In this document: positions 16,915 through 25,805 of the stretch, in pieces
How the letters are laid out: each line of letters opens with the position of its first letter
Position numbering within the stretch: position 1 is the stretch's first letter
Source of the DNA: Steroidobacter sp.
GTDB taxonomy: Bacteria > Pseudomonadota > Gammaproteobacteria > Steroidobacterales > Steroidobacteraceae
Length of the DNA stretch: 38,147 nucleotides
Direction: 5' to 3'
Assembly: GCA_025929585.1 (NCBI GenBank)
Contig: JAICPY010000033.1
Coordinates: forward strand, 1 to 38,147
Notes under the pieces: generated by a model
The model's input: only the letters and a program-made list of their open reading frames with translations
Told to the model about the DNA's origin: nothing
Database searches by the model: none
Made by a program: the position numbers and the translations under genes

Positions 16915-18420
16915 ATGGAAAGCACGCCGAATTGGCATGGGAGCTCGTTACGGCATGTCCGCATGAACCATGATTCGGTGAGATCGCTGCGGTTTGTTCT
17001 CCTCGAGGACGACCCAAACGACGCTGAGCTGGTACAGCTCGAACTGGCGAGAAACGGCTTCGACGTTTCCTGGTGCCACGTCGCTTCGGAAAAACAGTTT
17101 CGCGAGGCCCTGGGCAACGGCGAGATCGATCTCGTTCTCGCGGACTACACCCTTCCCGGCTTCGATGGCCGCAAGGCGCTCACGATCACGCAGAAAACCT
17201 TGCCGGGTGTTCCTTTCATTTTCGTGTCCGGTTCACTCGGCGAAGAACGCGCGATCGAAGCGCTAAAAAGCGGTGCGACCGACTACGTTCTGAAAGATCG
17301 GCTGCAACGCTTGCCGACGGTCGTAAATCGAGCGCTCCAGGAATCGCGTGAGCGGCGCGAGCGACGTCAAGCGGAAGCAGCGCTCGATGAACAACGCGTG
17401 CTGCTCAGCACGGTGATGGATAGCCTGCCGGAGATTATCTACACCGTTGACACGCAAAATCGGATGACAGCCGTCAATCGCGCGATGATCGAAGCAACCG
17501 GGAAAACGCGCGAGCAGCTTCTTGGCCGCCAGGTTTCCGAGATCTGGACTGACGAGACCTCTTTGGATGTTGAAGCGCAAGCTGCAACAGTCATGCGAAA
17601 CGGACGCGCGATTGCCGATCAAGAACGGGCCTGGATTAGCGCGGACGGCTCAGTGCGCTGGTTCACACTGACGCATGCCCCCTTGCGCGACCACGGCAAG
17701 ATCACCGGCCTGGTGTGTGCGGTTCAAGAAGTCACCGACCGCAAAGCGCTCGAGCAAGAGATCCTGGAAATTTCTAATCGCGAACAACGTCGGCTCGGGA
17801 GCGATCTGCACGATGGACTAGGTCAGGAGCTCACAGGCTTGTCTCTGCTGCTCAAAGGACTGGAGGTCCAGCTTTCACGAGAGGCGCCACAATATTTATC
17901 GCAGATAACGAAGATCAGCGATCTATTGGCACGCGCAATTCAGAGCACTCGATCGCTTGCGCGCGGACTCGCCCCAGTGAATTTAGAACGCGGTGGGCTG
18001 CCGGAAGCACTCAAGCATTTGGCCGCGCGTTGTACGGATATGTACAACCTGCAGTGCACGTTCTCGCTCAACGGTCAGAAGGTCCCGGAGTTGGAAGAAG
18101 TCGCGGCAACTCATCTATATCGCGTCGCTCAAGAAGCGACGACAAACGCAGCCAGATACGCACGCGCAAAGTCGATTTCGATCGAGCTGCGAACCGTCGC
18201 CCGCAAACTTCAGCTATCGATCGCCGATGACGGGATCGGTTTGACCGCCGGTCTCGCACACGGCAAACCGGGCATGGGCTTGAAAATCATGGAATATCGC
18301 GCGCGCATGCTGGGCGGCAGCGTTGCCTTCGAAGAACCCGATCGCGGCACGAAGATCGTGTTGGTCGCACCATTGCATATGCTGAGGCCATCGAAGGAGA
18401 AGCGAGCGGCGGCGGGGTAA
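16915..18420 (+). CDS. Receiver-PAS-HisKA_3 sensor kinase (NarX-type), copy B
   Basis: The 501-residue protein begins with a receiver (about residues 24-140; FVLLEDDPNDAELVQLEL, acceptor in LVLADYTLPGFDG, then LKDRLQRL). A PAS domain follows at about 165-280 (LPEIIYTVDTQNRMTAVNRA). HisKA_3 carries GSDLHDGLGQELTG (His299). The HATPase has HLYRVAQEATTNAARYA, IADDGIGL and GMGLKIMEYRARML. An ATG at 16963 (MNHDSVRSLRF) is an alternative start. Neither start has a strong ribosome-binding site. Compared with copy A, an N-terminal receiver replaces a PAS domain, so it can itself receive a phosphoryl group, possibly from the hybrid kinase at 19752. It is divergent from its likely regulator partner at 16099. 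Confidence 0.9.
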   Translation: MESTPNWHGSSLRHVRMNHDSVRSLRFVLLEDDPNDAELVQLELARNGFDVSWCHVASEKQFREALGNGEIDLVLADYTLPGFDGRKALTITQKTLPGVPFIFVSGSLGEERAIEALKSGATDYVLKDRLQRLPTVVNRALQESRERRERRQAEAALDEQRVLLSTVMDSLPEIIYTVDTQNRMTAVNRAMIEATGKTREQLLGRQVSEIWTDETSLDVEAQAATVMRNGRAIADQERAWISADGSVRWFTLTHAPLRDHGKITGLVCAVQEVTDRKALEQEILEISNREQRRLGSDLHDGLGQELTGLSLLLKGLEVQLSREAPQYLSQITKISDLLARAIQSTRSLARGLAPVNLERGGLPEALKHLAARCTDMYNLQCTFSLNGQKVPELEEVAATHLYRVAQEATTNAARYARAKSISIELRTVARKLQLSIADDGIGLTAGLAHGKPGMGLKIMEYRARMLGGSVAFEEPDRGTKIVLVAPLHMLRPSKEKRAAAG

Positions 18421-18430
18421 GCCGGCGTAC

Positions 18431-18560
18431 CTGAGTCCGCAGTCTGCAGTCCTGAGTCCTCAGGTAAGACTGAACGTCTAACTCACTGCCGCTTCGCTCA
18501 AACCACCGGAGAACCGCTCTTGTCTCGCTGCAGACTACAGACTGCGGACTGCGGACTCGC
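18431..18560. repeat. Inverted heptamer element 4 (convergent gap)
   Basis: The left arm (about 18431-18463) reads GAGTCCGCAGTCTGCAGTCC and onward. The right arm (18528-18560) is CTGCAGACTACAGACTGCGG and onward. About 26 of 31 positions can pair, around a loop of about 65 bases. The left arm begins 11 bp after the plus-strand kinase stop and the right arm ends 9 bp before the minus-strand EAL-gene stop, so one element lies at the 3' ends of both genes. Confidence 0.8.
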
Positions 18561-18568
18561 CCTTCCCT

Positions 18569-19765
18569 CTATTTCCTCACCACCGGCACCCACGTGTGAT
18601 CCGCTCCATTCCAAACATGGATGAAGTTCTCCATCTCCGAGGCTGGCATGGCCGAGGCGATGAAGTCGCCTTGAAGGGCATCGCAGCCGATCTGATCTAG
18701 GAATTCGAACTGCGCTGCTGTCTCGACGCCTTCGGCGCACGCGCTCAAGGAAAGGTTGTGGGCGAGCTCGACGATGGCACGCACGACGGTTGCTGCTGCT
18801 TTGCTGGTGCCGACATCGGCGATCAAGCTGCCGTCGATTTTCACTTCGCTGAAGGGCATTTTGTACAGCTGCGTCAGCGACGACATGCCAGTGCCGAAAT
18901 CATCGAGCGACAGTCCGACGCCTTTCACGCGCAGACGCGTGAAGATGTCCATCACCAGCTCCGGGTCGTCGAGCGATGCGGCTTCGGTGACTTCCAGTAT
19001 CAATTGCTCGGGGGCAGTCTCGAATTCTTTGAAGACGCGATTCAGGCGATCGGGAAACTCCAGATCCTGAACCAGGCGAGGCGAAAGATTCACTGCGACC
19101 GAGAGATCCAAGCCGCGCTGTCGCCAGTGGCCCACTTGCCTGATCGCATCGGTCATCACAAAGTCAGTGATACCGACGATGAGGCCGGACTGCTCGGCGA
19201 GTGCCAGGAATTCGCCCGGATACAACAAACCTAAACGGGGATGGCGCCAACGCACGAGTGCCTCGGCACTGCGCACCTGCCAATCGTTGGGCGCTCGAGC
19301 CACCTTTGGTTGATAGTGGACGAGGAGTTCGTGCTCCTCGACTGCTTGGCGCAGGTCTTCAGCCGAAATACGCGCCCCTGGATCTAAATGTTTCATAAGT
19401 AAGTTCTCGATGTCTTCGAGCATGGCCGGCTTCTGCAGCGTACCCAACATGCGAAGGCCCAGCGAATCGCCCAACTGACGTGCGCTCGCAAGGACGCGTT
19501 GATCCATGCCGCTCGCAAGCAAAACACCGGATGTGATGCCTTGGCGCGCGAGATAGCGCAGCGCCTCGATGCCATCCATGCCGGGCATCTGCAGGTCCAG
19601 AAGAATCAAGCAGGGTTGGCGCGAGCTCAGTTGCTCGCGGAAACGCGCAGCACTGTCCGCGGTGATGACCTCGCAGCCGACCCCTTCGCCGATCTGCTCG
19701 ATCAACTCCAAAAAGTCGACCTCATCGTCGACGACAAGCAATAAATTCCTTTCAGGCCGGAACAC
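18569..19765 (-). CDS. Receiver-EAL response regulator (c-di-GMP phosphodiesterase), copy B
   Basis: The 398-residue protein starts at a GTG (19765) preceded by AGGAG at 7 bases. The ribosome-binding site and start lie inside the last codons of the hybrid kinase, overlapping its stop by 14 bp. The receiver has Asp57 (LILLDLQMPGMDG) and Lys112 (TLQKP). The EAL domain has E168-A169-L170 (AEALVRW), VNLSPR, LILEVTEA, DDFGTGMSS, EVKID and CAEGVET, all needed for metal-dependent c-di-GMP hydrolysis. The LLASGMDQRVLASARQLG block is nearly identical to that of copy A. The receiver acceptor and EAL motif fall at the same residue numbers in both, which shows paralogy. The longer open frame to 19867 is out of register with any homology. 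Confidence 0.92.
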   Translation of the reverse strand: MFRPERNLLLVVDDEVDFLELIEQIGEGVGCEVITADSAARFREQLSSRQPCLILLDLQMPGMDGIEALRYLARQGITSGVLLASGMDQRVLASARQLGDSLGLRMLGTLQKPAMLEDIENLLMKHLDPGARISAEDLRQAVEEHELLVHYQPKVARAPNDWQVRSAEALVRWRHPRLGLLYPGEFLALAEQSGLIVGITDFVMTDAIRQVGHWRQRGLDLSVAVNLSPRLVQDLEFPDRLNRVFKEFETAPEQLILEVTEAASLDDPELVMDIFTRLRVKGVGLSLDDFGTGMSSLTQLYKMPFSEVKIDGSLIADVGTSKAAATVVRAIVELAHNLSLSACAEGVETAAQFEFLDQIGCDALQGDFIASAMPASEMENFIHVWNGADHTWVPVVRK

Positions 19766-22517
19766 GATGGGTCTCCTCTTTGCCGTCCAACAAGGCGCGT
19801 ACCCGCCGCGCCAGTTCGTCCACTTTGTACGGCTTCTGCAATAAATCGATACTGCCGTCCAGCACACCGCGGTTCATGATGCCGCTTTCGCTGAAGCCGG
19901 AGGTCATCAGTATCCGCAATCCGGGGCGCCGTTCACGCAATTTGTGCACTAGCTGAGTTCCCAACAGCCCCCCAGGCAGCATGACATCCGAGAACACCAG
20001 TGCAATTTCCGGGTGACGCATGAATTGCTCGAGAGCTTGGTGGCCGTTCGATGCTTCGAGCAACCGATAACCCAGGCTGCCGAGAATATCGACAGCGGTG
20101 CTGCGAACTTCAATGTTGTCTTCCACCACGAGGATCAACTCCTCGCCTCGTGGCAGCTCCGCCTGGCCTACTGCTTCCAGATTTGCGCCGGTCAGCGCCG
20201 CATGTATACGCGGGAAATACAGATGAACGGTCGTACCTTGATTCGGCGTGCTCGAGATTCGCACATGGCCACCAGACTGCTTCACGAAACCATACACCAT
20301 CGACAGCCCGAGCCCACTGCCCTTGCCGACGTCTTTGGTCGTGAAGAATGGCTCGAACACTCGTTTCAGTACAGCGGCAGACATACCCGAGCCGGTGTCT
20401 TTCACTTCCAACACTGCATAGTCGCCGGGGCTCAAGCCGTCATCGCTCAAGTCGTGTTGATCGCTGATGGTGAGATTGTACGTGCGAATCGTAATTACAC
20501 CGCCCGAGGGCATTGCATCGCGCGCGTTGATGACTAGATTGAGCACGCTATTTTCTAACTGACCTGGATCGGCGCGCGTAGCCCAAAGATCCGAATCCAA
20601 GTGCTGCTGGATTTCGATCTCACCAGTTAGCGTGCGGCGCAGAAGCTCATACATTCCGCCGATCATCGTGTTCAGGTCCACAACCTTCGGCTCGAGCACT
20701 TGCTGGCGCGCAAACGCGAGCAGCCGCTGGGTCAACGCGGCGCCTCTCATAGCGGCACTCAGCGCGGTCTCGGCTTGTCGCAACAAGCGGGGGCTCTCGC
20801 GTAAGGAACGCGCCAACAGCTGCATATTGCCGACGATGACGGAAAGCAGGTTATTGAAGTCGTGTGCGATGCCGCCCGTCAGTCGCCCGACGGCTTCCAT
20901 CTTTTGACTTTGACGCAGCTCTGCTTCGAGTTGCCGCTTATCGGTCATGTCGCGGGCAGCGACGATGCATCCTTGCAGCTCACCAAACTCATCGTAATGA
21001 GGCAGAAACAACGCATCCATGTCCAGCACCTTGCCCGCGTGAGTCTTGAATCGGCCTTGACCTTCGGCGGCTTTGCCCTGCAATGCCTGACGCACATAGG
21101 GACCGATGGCTCCATAGCGACGATCGCCGATCACATCGTTGATCACCCTGCCACGGCTGCTTGCGAGCGGCACGGAGAAGAATTCTTGGAAGGCGCGGTT
21201 TGCATACACGATGCGCTCATCTCGATCCGCGTAAGCAATGAACAACGGCAATGAGTCGAGGATCGTGCCGTAAAAATCTTGGCTTCGGTGCAGCGCTTCC
21301 TCTGCATCCACCTGCCCGCTGATATCGCTGATGGATCCGGAAAGCCGCACCGGCCGTCCTGCAGCATCGCGCACTGCCTCGCCTCGCAAACGGCACCAGA
21401 TCGAACCTTCTTTACGCGATTGCACGCGGCATCGAACGTCCAACTTGGAGTGGTTCTCCAAGTGGCTGCGAATCTTCGCGAGCACGATAGCTCGATCGTC
21501 AGCGTGCAAGACGCTCTGGAAGGAGACGAATGCGTCCTTGAAGTCATCTTCATCGTGTCCGACGATCTCGCGAAATCGATTGGCGTACCACACGTGCCCG
21601 GTCAACAAGTCCCAGTCGTACAACCCGTCTGATGTGCCTCGTACTGCTCGCTCCCAACGCTGTTGCGTAGCGTGCGCTTCCTGCACGGCATCGCGGCGCG
21701 CAGAGATGTCGTGCAGCACACCGATAACCCGAAGGGGCTTGCCGTCCGCATCGCGCCGCACGACCTTCGCATAGGCTTCGAACCACTTAGGTGTTCCAGC
21801 GCTAGTCTGCAGCGCGTATTCCGCACTGAAGGAAGAGGTGCGGCCATGATAGTGATCTTCGAACTGCTGCAGAATGTCCGGGCGCTCTTCGGGCAGCAAT
21901 AAACGCCCGCTTAGCTCTTCGCGATTGAGCAAGCTCTGAGGATCGATGTTCAACGAGTCGAGCCAGCGCTCGTTGTAATAAATTTCGTCTTGCGAAACGT
22001 TCCAATCCCACATGGAAAGCGAGTTCGCGGCAATCGCAACTTCCAGCCGCCCTTCACTTGCACGCAACGATTCACGAGCGCGCTTGTGCTCGGAAATATC
22101 CTCGATCATCAGAAGTAGATGCTGTGCGTCGGTTTGTGAGTTCGAGATTGGGCGCGTCGATATCCTCACCCACACGCCAATGCCATCGCGTCGATAGATG
22201 AGCCATTCCAGCGAGACGACTTGCCCGCCAGTCAGAGCGGTCCGTAGCTGCTGCTGCACTAGCGGATCGCTATCGCGCCCCGCGAGAAGCTGCCAGATCG
22301 GTCCGCGCGACAGCGCTTCGGTACCAAAACCGGTGAGCAGGGTGAACGCCTTGTTGATGCGCACAACGGCGCGATCCGGCATGTTTGCATCGAACACGAC
22401 GATGCCGTGAGGCACGCTCTCGAGAACGTCACCCATGTCTAAACCAGAAATGGAAGCTGCGCTCGCGCCCATACCGATCAACTGCGAGTTCGGATCAATG
22501 ACATATTCCAGGCCCAC
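19752..22517 (-). CDS. Hybrid histidine kinase with 4 PAS domains and C-terminal receiver, copy B
   Basis: The 921-residue protein has no clear membrane helix. PAS domains lie at about residues 30-145, 155-275, 280-405 and 410-530; the second and third have PAC-type ends (GVLHDISARRD, GSISDISGQVD). HisKA carries GGIAHDFNNLLSVIVGN (His552). The HATPase has NLVINARDAM, DTGSGMSAAV and GKGSGLGLSM. The receiver (about 790-910) has Asp844 (LVFSDVMLPGG) and LLQKPYK. The C-terminal half resembles the kinase at 10945-13326 closely, but the sensory half has one more PAS and no membrane anchor. The overlapping receiver-EAL gene makes c-di-GMP turnover its likely output. It is the first gene of its transcription unit, and its promoter should lie in 22518-22614. 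Confidence 0.92.
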   Translation of the reverse strand: MGLEYVIDPNSQLIGMGASAASISGLDMGDVLESVPHGIVVFDANMPDRAVVRINKAFTLLTGFGTEALSRGPIWQLLAGRDSDPLVQQQLRTALTGGQVVSLEWLIYRRDGIGVWVRISTRPISNSQTDAQHLLLMIEDISEHKRARESLRASEGRLEVAIAANSLSMWDWNVSQDEIYYNERWLDSLNIDPQSLLNREELSGRLLLPEERPDILQQFEDHYHGRTSSFSAEYALQTSAGTPKWFEAYAKVVRRDADGKPLRVIGVLHDISARRDAVQEAHATQQRWERAVRGTSDGLYDWDLLTGHVWYANRFREIVGHDEDDFKDAFVSFQSVLHADDRAIVLAKIRSHLENHSKLDVRCRVQSRKEGSIWCRLRGEAVRDAAGRPVRLSGSISDISGQVDAEEALHRSQDFYGTILDSLPLFIAYADRDERIVYANRAFQEFFSVPLASSRGRVINDVIGDRRYGAIGPYVRQALQGKAAEGQGRFKTHAGKVLDMDALFLPHYDEFGELQGCIVAARDMTDKRQLEAELRQSQKMEAVGRLTGGIAHDFNNLLSVIVGNMQLLARSLRESPRLLRQAETALSAAMRGAALTQRLLAFARQQVLEPKVVDLNTMIGGMYELLRRTLTGEIEIQQHLDSDLWATRADPGQLENSVLNLVINARDAMPSGGVITIRTYNLTISDQHDLSDDGLSPGDYAVLEVKDTGSGMSAAVLKRVFEPFFTTKDVGKGSGLGLSMVYGFVKQSGGHVRISSTPNQGTTVHLYFPRIHAALTGANLEAVGQAELPRGEELILVVEDNIEVRSTAVDILGSLGYRLLEASNGHQALEQFMRHPEIALVFSDVMLPGGLLGTQLVHKLRERRPGLRILMTSGFSESGIMNRGVLDGSIDLLQKPYKVDELARRVRALLDGKEETHRVPA

Positions 22518-22614
22518 GACGCCGGACCCGCAGCTTGGATCAAGAACCGCGCCCCAAACTGTGTTGCGGCGCGCGGGGAGAGCGGTTTAGGGAAATGCCT
22601 GAGGGCGGGAGGAT

Positions 22615-22757
22615 GGAGAGTCCGCAGTCCCCAGTCCCCAGTCTGCAGCTAGAACGAGCAAGGCGACCTTCTCGACACGCGTCCTAAGGCAGGCGGGGCC
22701 GCCAATGCGCAAGCTTCTTTTTCTTGCTAAAGACAACAGACTGCGGACTGTGGACTC
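22615..22757. repeat. Inverted heptamer element 5
   Basis: The left arm (22615-22650) carries AGTCCGC/AGTCCCC/AGTCCCC/AGTCTGC. The right arm (22736-22757) carries ACAGACTGCGGACTGTGGACT and stops 12 bp from the kduD stop codon. The loop is about 85 bases. It lies between copy B of the signalling set and the pectin locus. Confidence 0.75.
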
Positions 22758-22768
22758 CTCGCCTCGCC

Positions 22769-23533
22769 TTACCTCGCCAGCCATCCTCCATCCACCGGCA
22801 ATATCGTGCCGTGAACGTAGTCCGAAGCATCGGAGGCTAGGAAGATCGCGGCGCCGGCGAGGTCGGCTGGGAGGCCCCAGCGACCAGCGGGGATGCGGGC
22901 GAGAATGTCGCGATTGCGTCCTTCGTCGGCGCGTAAGGCGGAGGTGTTGTTCGTCTCGAAGTAGCCCGGAGCGATCGCGTTGACGTTGATGCGATGTGCC
23001 GCCCACTCGTTCGCGAGCAGACGTGTAAGACCCGCAAGACCGCTTTTGCTTGCTGTGTAGGAGGCGGTACGAATACCTCCCTGGAAAGAAAGCATCGATG
23101 CGATGTTGATGATCTTGCCAGGCCGCGATTGACGCACCATCGCCTGAGCACAGGCCTGCGCAAGGAAGAACGGCGTTTTCAAATTCACATTGAGTGCTGA
23201 ATCCCATTCTTCTTCCGTGAATGTCAGCGCGTCATTGCGGCGGATGACACCGGCGTTGTTGATCAAGATATCGACATGCCCCGCTAGCTCGATCGCGTTT
23301 GCGACGATCGCGGCTGCCTCGGTGCTGCGCTCCAAATCCGCCTTAACGCCATAAAACTTGCGGCCGAGACTGCGCACCACATCCTCGGTTTGCGCGGCGT
23401 TGGATCTGCCCACCGCGACGATGTCTGCGCCTGCTTGCGCAAGCGCGATCGCAATTCCTTGGCCGAGTCCGGTATTCGCACCGGTAACCAGTGCAACTCT
23501 ATTCGCTAACGAGAAGAGGCCTTGATGCGTCAT
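22769..23533 (-). CDS. kduD: 2-dehydro-3-deoxy-D-gluconate 5-dehydrogenase
   Basis: This 254-residue short-chain dehydrogenase has the NAD(P)-binding motif TGANTGLGQG (residues 17-26), NNAG at 92-95 and the catalytic Ser146, Tyr159 and Lys163 (SYTASKSG). The C-terminus is typical of KduD (YVHGTILPVDGGWL). It interconverts 2,5-diketo-3-deoxygluconate and 2-keto-3-deoxygluconate, the second step after KduI in catabolism of unsaturated galacturonate released by pectate lyases. The frame is open to 23653, but MTHQGLFSLANRVALVTGA at 23533 fits the family length (about 253). Its start lies 5 bp after the kduI stop, so the two form an operon. The neighbouring kduI makes a generic SDR call less likely. 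Confidence 0.93.
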   Translation of the reverse strand: MTHQGLFSLANRVALVTGANTGLGQGIAIALAQAGADIVAVGRSNAAQTEDVVRSLGRKFYGVKADLERSTEAAAIVANAIELAGHVDILINNAGVIRRNDALTFTEEEWDSALNVNLKTPFFLAQACAQAMVRQSRPGKIINIASMLSFQGGIRTASYTASKSGLAGLTRLLANEWAAHRINVNAIAPGYFETNNTSALRADEGRNRDILARIPAGRWGLPADLAGAAIFLASDASDYVHGTILPVDGGWLAR

Positions 23534-23538
23534 GGACG

Positions 23539-24384
23539 TCACTTGAGCTGGCAAATGTCGAGCACGTTCATGTCCGTGTAGTCGAGGTTTTCGCCGCCCA
23601 TCGCCCAGATGAACGCGTAGTTGCGCGTCCCAGCACCCATATGAATGGACCAAGGCGGCGACATCACTGCTTCGTCGTTGCGCAACACGAGGCTTCGCAT
23701 GTCATCGGGCTCGCCCATGAAATGCATGACGCGTTGGTCCTCGGCGAGATCGAAATAGAAGTACACCTCGGAACGGCGATCATGCAGGTGCGGCGGCATC
23801 GTATTCCAGACGCTGCCTGGCTTGAGCACGGTCAAGCCGAGCAACAACTGCGCGGATTTGCAGGTTGCGGGCACGATGTATTGATAGATGATTCTCTCAT
23901 TGGAGGTTTCGGATGCGCCGCGCTCGAGCGGCACCGCTTTCGCAATCGAGATGTGCACCGGTTCGAAGCGCGCGTGTGCCGGCGTCGATACTAGATAGAA
24001 CTTCGTGCCTTCGGCGCTTGCGGACTCGAAGGAAACGTCCTTGGAACCCATGGGCACGTAAAGTCCATCTTTGGGCGCAAGCTCAAACGCCTGGCCGTCC
24101 ACTTTCACGCGACCCGCGGCTCCGCCAACGTTGATCACACCCAGCTCGCGACGCTCGAGAAATGGCTTACCTGCAGCCGACGCGGGTTCCTTCTGCTCCG
24201 GCAAGCGCAGCGCGCTCGTTTTCGCAAACGCCCCGCCAATCACGAAGCGCTCGTAATGCGCGTAATTCAGAGTAAGCGCATCGGGCGTGAACAGCCCCTC
24301 TACTAAATAGCGATCGCGCAATTGTTCGTTGCTCGCTCCCACCATCATGTCGGGATGCGTTGCGTGATAGGTCTTCTTAAACAC
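23539..24384 (-). CDS. kduI: 5-keto-4-deoxyuronate isomerase (DKI isomerase)
   Basis: From a GTG at 24384 this is a 281-residue protein, close to the usual 278. The cupin-type zinc site is visible: His199 and His201 with Glu206 ([17 protein letters not shown]) and His248 (WSIHMGAG). N-terminal [11 protein letters not shown] and ERFVIGGAF match KduI. It isomerises 4-deoxy-L-threo-5-hexosulose uronate, formed from unsaturated digalacturonate, to 2,5-diketo-3-deoxygluconate, which KduD then reduces. The longer ATG frame to 24507 would run back over the candidate operator and into the LacI gene, so I reject it. A GGGGG tract precedes the chosen GTG. A 13-bp candidate operator lies 63 bp upstream. 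Confidence 0.93.
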   Translation of the reverse strand: MFKKTYHATHPDMMVGASNEQLRDRYLVEGLFTPDALTLNYAHYERFVIGGAFAKTSALRLPEQKEPASAAGKPFLERRELGVINVGGAAGRVKVDGQAFELAPKDGLYVPMGSKDVSFESASAEGTKFYLVSTPAHARFEPVHISIAKAVPLERGASETSNERIIYQYIVPATCKSAQLLLGLTVLKPGSVWNTMPPHLHDRRSEVYFYFDLAEDQRVMHFMGEPDDMRSLVLRNDEAVMSPPWSIHMGAGTRNYAFIWAMGGENLDYTDMNVLDICQLK

Positions 24385-24446
24385 AGTACCCCCAGCTAAA
24401 AGCCAAGTATGGCGCCGCTTGCGGCGGTCCAGAATAGCCGCATGGT

Positions 24447-24459
24447 AACCGGTGTCATC
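24447..24459. promoter_or_regulatory. Candidate LacI-family operator upstream of kduI
   Basis: AACCGGTGTCATC (complement GATGACACCGGTT) has a central CCGG and partial dyad symmetry, as LacI-family sites do. The identical 13 bp occurs at 29876-29888, between the FAH hydratase and pectate lyase genes. Both copies are intergenic and upstream of pathway genes. The LacI-type regulator ends 45 bp away. Binding is inferred. Confidence 0.55.
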
Positions 24460-24503
24460 CTGCCCGCCAAGCCCGAAAATGCACCGAGACGTCAGCCGGG
24501 CAG

Positions 24504-25616
24504 TCAATCCTTGGGGCGCCCGGAGGATTCACGCACGACCAAATGAGGAAACATCATCGAGGCGACCGGGGGCGGCCCTTCAGCTCGCGCGATCTTGGCC
24601 ATCAGCTTTTCCGCCGCGAGCCGACCCATGTCACGGATGGGCTGGCGCATGGTCGTGAGCGAAGGACAGAGCCTGGACGCGAGCGGACTGTCATCGAAGC
24701 CGATGACAGTAAGGTCGTCGGGAATTTTCAGCCCACGCAAATAGGCGGTGCGATACACGCCCGCAGCCGTTTCATCGTTGCCCGCAAAGATGGCGGTAGG
24801 CTTCGGTGAGCGCGATAGCAGCAACTCAGCGCACGCTGCGCCCGATTCGAACGTGTACTGACCTTCCACTACGTACTGCGGCGAGAGCGCCAGGTTCCTC
24901 TCGGCAAGCGCATTGGAAAAGCCTACGAGCCGCTCATGTGCGGATCGATACGTGGCCGGCCCTACGATCATCGCGATCCGCGTATGGCCGAGCTTGGCCA
25001 GGTGCTCTGCCACCTCGGCCGCGGATTCGCGATCCATCGACAGAACGACGTTTTCCAAGTCATCCAGTGCGGCGGAGAGTACGCGCACGTAGGGGCAACC
25101 CAGCGATTTCAACAGGGTAGCGAGCGCTGGGTTTTCCGACACGGGCGGCAACAGAACCACGCCATCCAGCTTCTGGCGGCTGACGAGATGACGAATGTCT
25201 CCTAAAAAGTCGGGGCTAGTGCGATCGCACGGATGCACGACGAGCTCATAGCCCTTTTTGCGCAATGCACTGAGCGCGCCTTCCTGAATGTTGATCACAT
25301 AGGGTGCATTCGGATTGTCATAGATCAACCCCATGAGAAACGAGCGTCTAAAGGCCAACCCGCGCGCTTGAGGGTCAGGCGAGAATCCCAGCTTTTCGAT
25401 GATTTCGGCCACACGTTTGCGCGTTTCTTCGCGGACGAACGGCGACTCGTTGATGACGCGCGAGACGGTTTTCTTGGAAACGTTGGCCAAGCGCGCCACG
25501 TCATTGATCGTCGGCTTCTTATCGAGCAGAGTGATGCCTGCAGGACTGTGCGGACGCGAACGCGGCGCCTGTTGTACGGGGCGACGAGAGGTTTTCTTGG
25601 CCGGTTTTTTGGCCAT
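24504..25616 (-). CDS. LacI-family transcriptional regulator, probably of hexuronate/pectin genes
   Basis: The 370-residue protein has a basic leader, then the LacI helix-turn-helix at about 35-56 ([20 protein letters not shown]) and a hinge. A periplasmic-binding-protein-like effector domain occupies about 90-365 ([53 protein letters not shown]). It should repress target genes and be released by a pathway intermediate. Its position between kduID and uxaA, with a repeated CCGG-centred motif at two pathway promoters, suggests local control of uronate catabolism; the effector is unknown. AGGA lies 4 bases before the ATG. The gene is divergent from uxaA. Confidence 0.92.
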   Translation of the reverse strand: MAKKPAKKTSRRPVQQAPRSRPHSPAGITLLDKKPTINDVARLANVSKKTVSRVINESPFVREETRKRVAEIIEKLGFSPDPQARGLAFRRSFLMGLIYDNPNAPYVINIQEGALSALRKKGYELVVHPCDRTSPDFLGDIRHLVSRQKLDGVVLLPPVSENPALATLLKSLGCPYVRVLSAALDDLENVVLSMDRESAAEVAEHLAKLGHTRIAMIVGPATYRSAHERLVGFSNALAERNLALSPQYVVEGQYTFESGAACAELLLSRSPKPTAIFAGNDETAAGVYRTAYLRGLKIPDDLTVIGFDDSPLASRLCPSLTTMRQPIRDMGRLAAEKLMAKIARAEGPPPVASMMFPHLVVRESSGRPKD

Positions 25617-25805
25617 TCGATCCTGCCAGTTAGGCGCCAGTGCGCCGTCACGATGTTATTGTGCGGATGCCGTTCGTGCAGCATACAGCGTGCATCGACG
25701 CTTGAATCCCCAGGCAATGAGCCAAGTATCCAGTCTTGAGCGTCTGCGACGCCACACAGCTTATCATTGACTGTCCTGAACTTAAGCCGAGCCGCCGGTC
25801 CATCC

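Noticed and set aside
24405-24420. CGCCGC/GCGGCG palindrome in the kduI leader as a riboswitch stem
   Set aside because: It is a single short GC stem with almost no loop and no surrounding conserved architecture.
25736-25767. TTGAGC ... TATCAT as the uxaA promoter
   Set aside because: Spacing is about 20 bp and the -35 box is poor, so it cannot be distinguished from chance.
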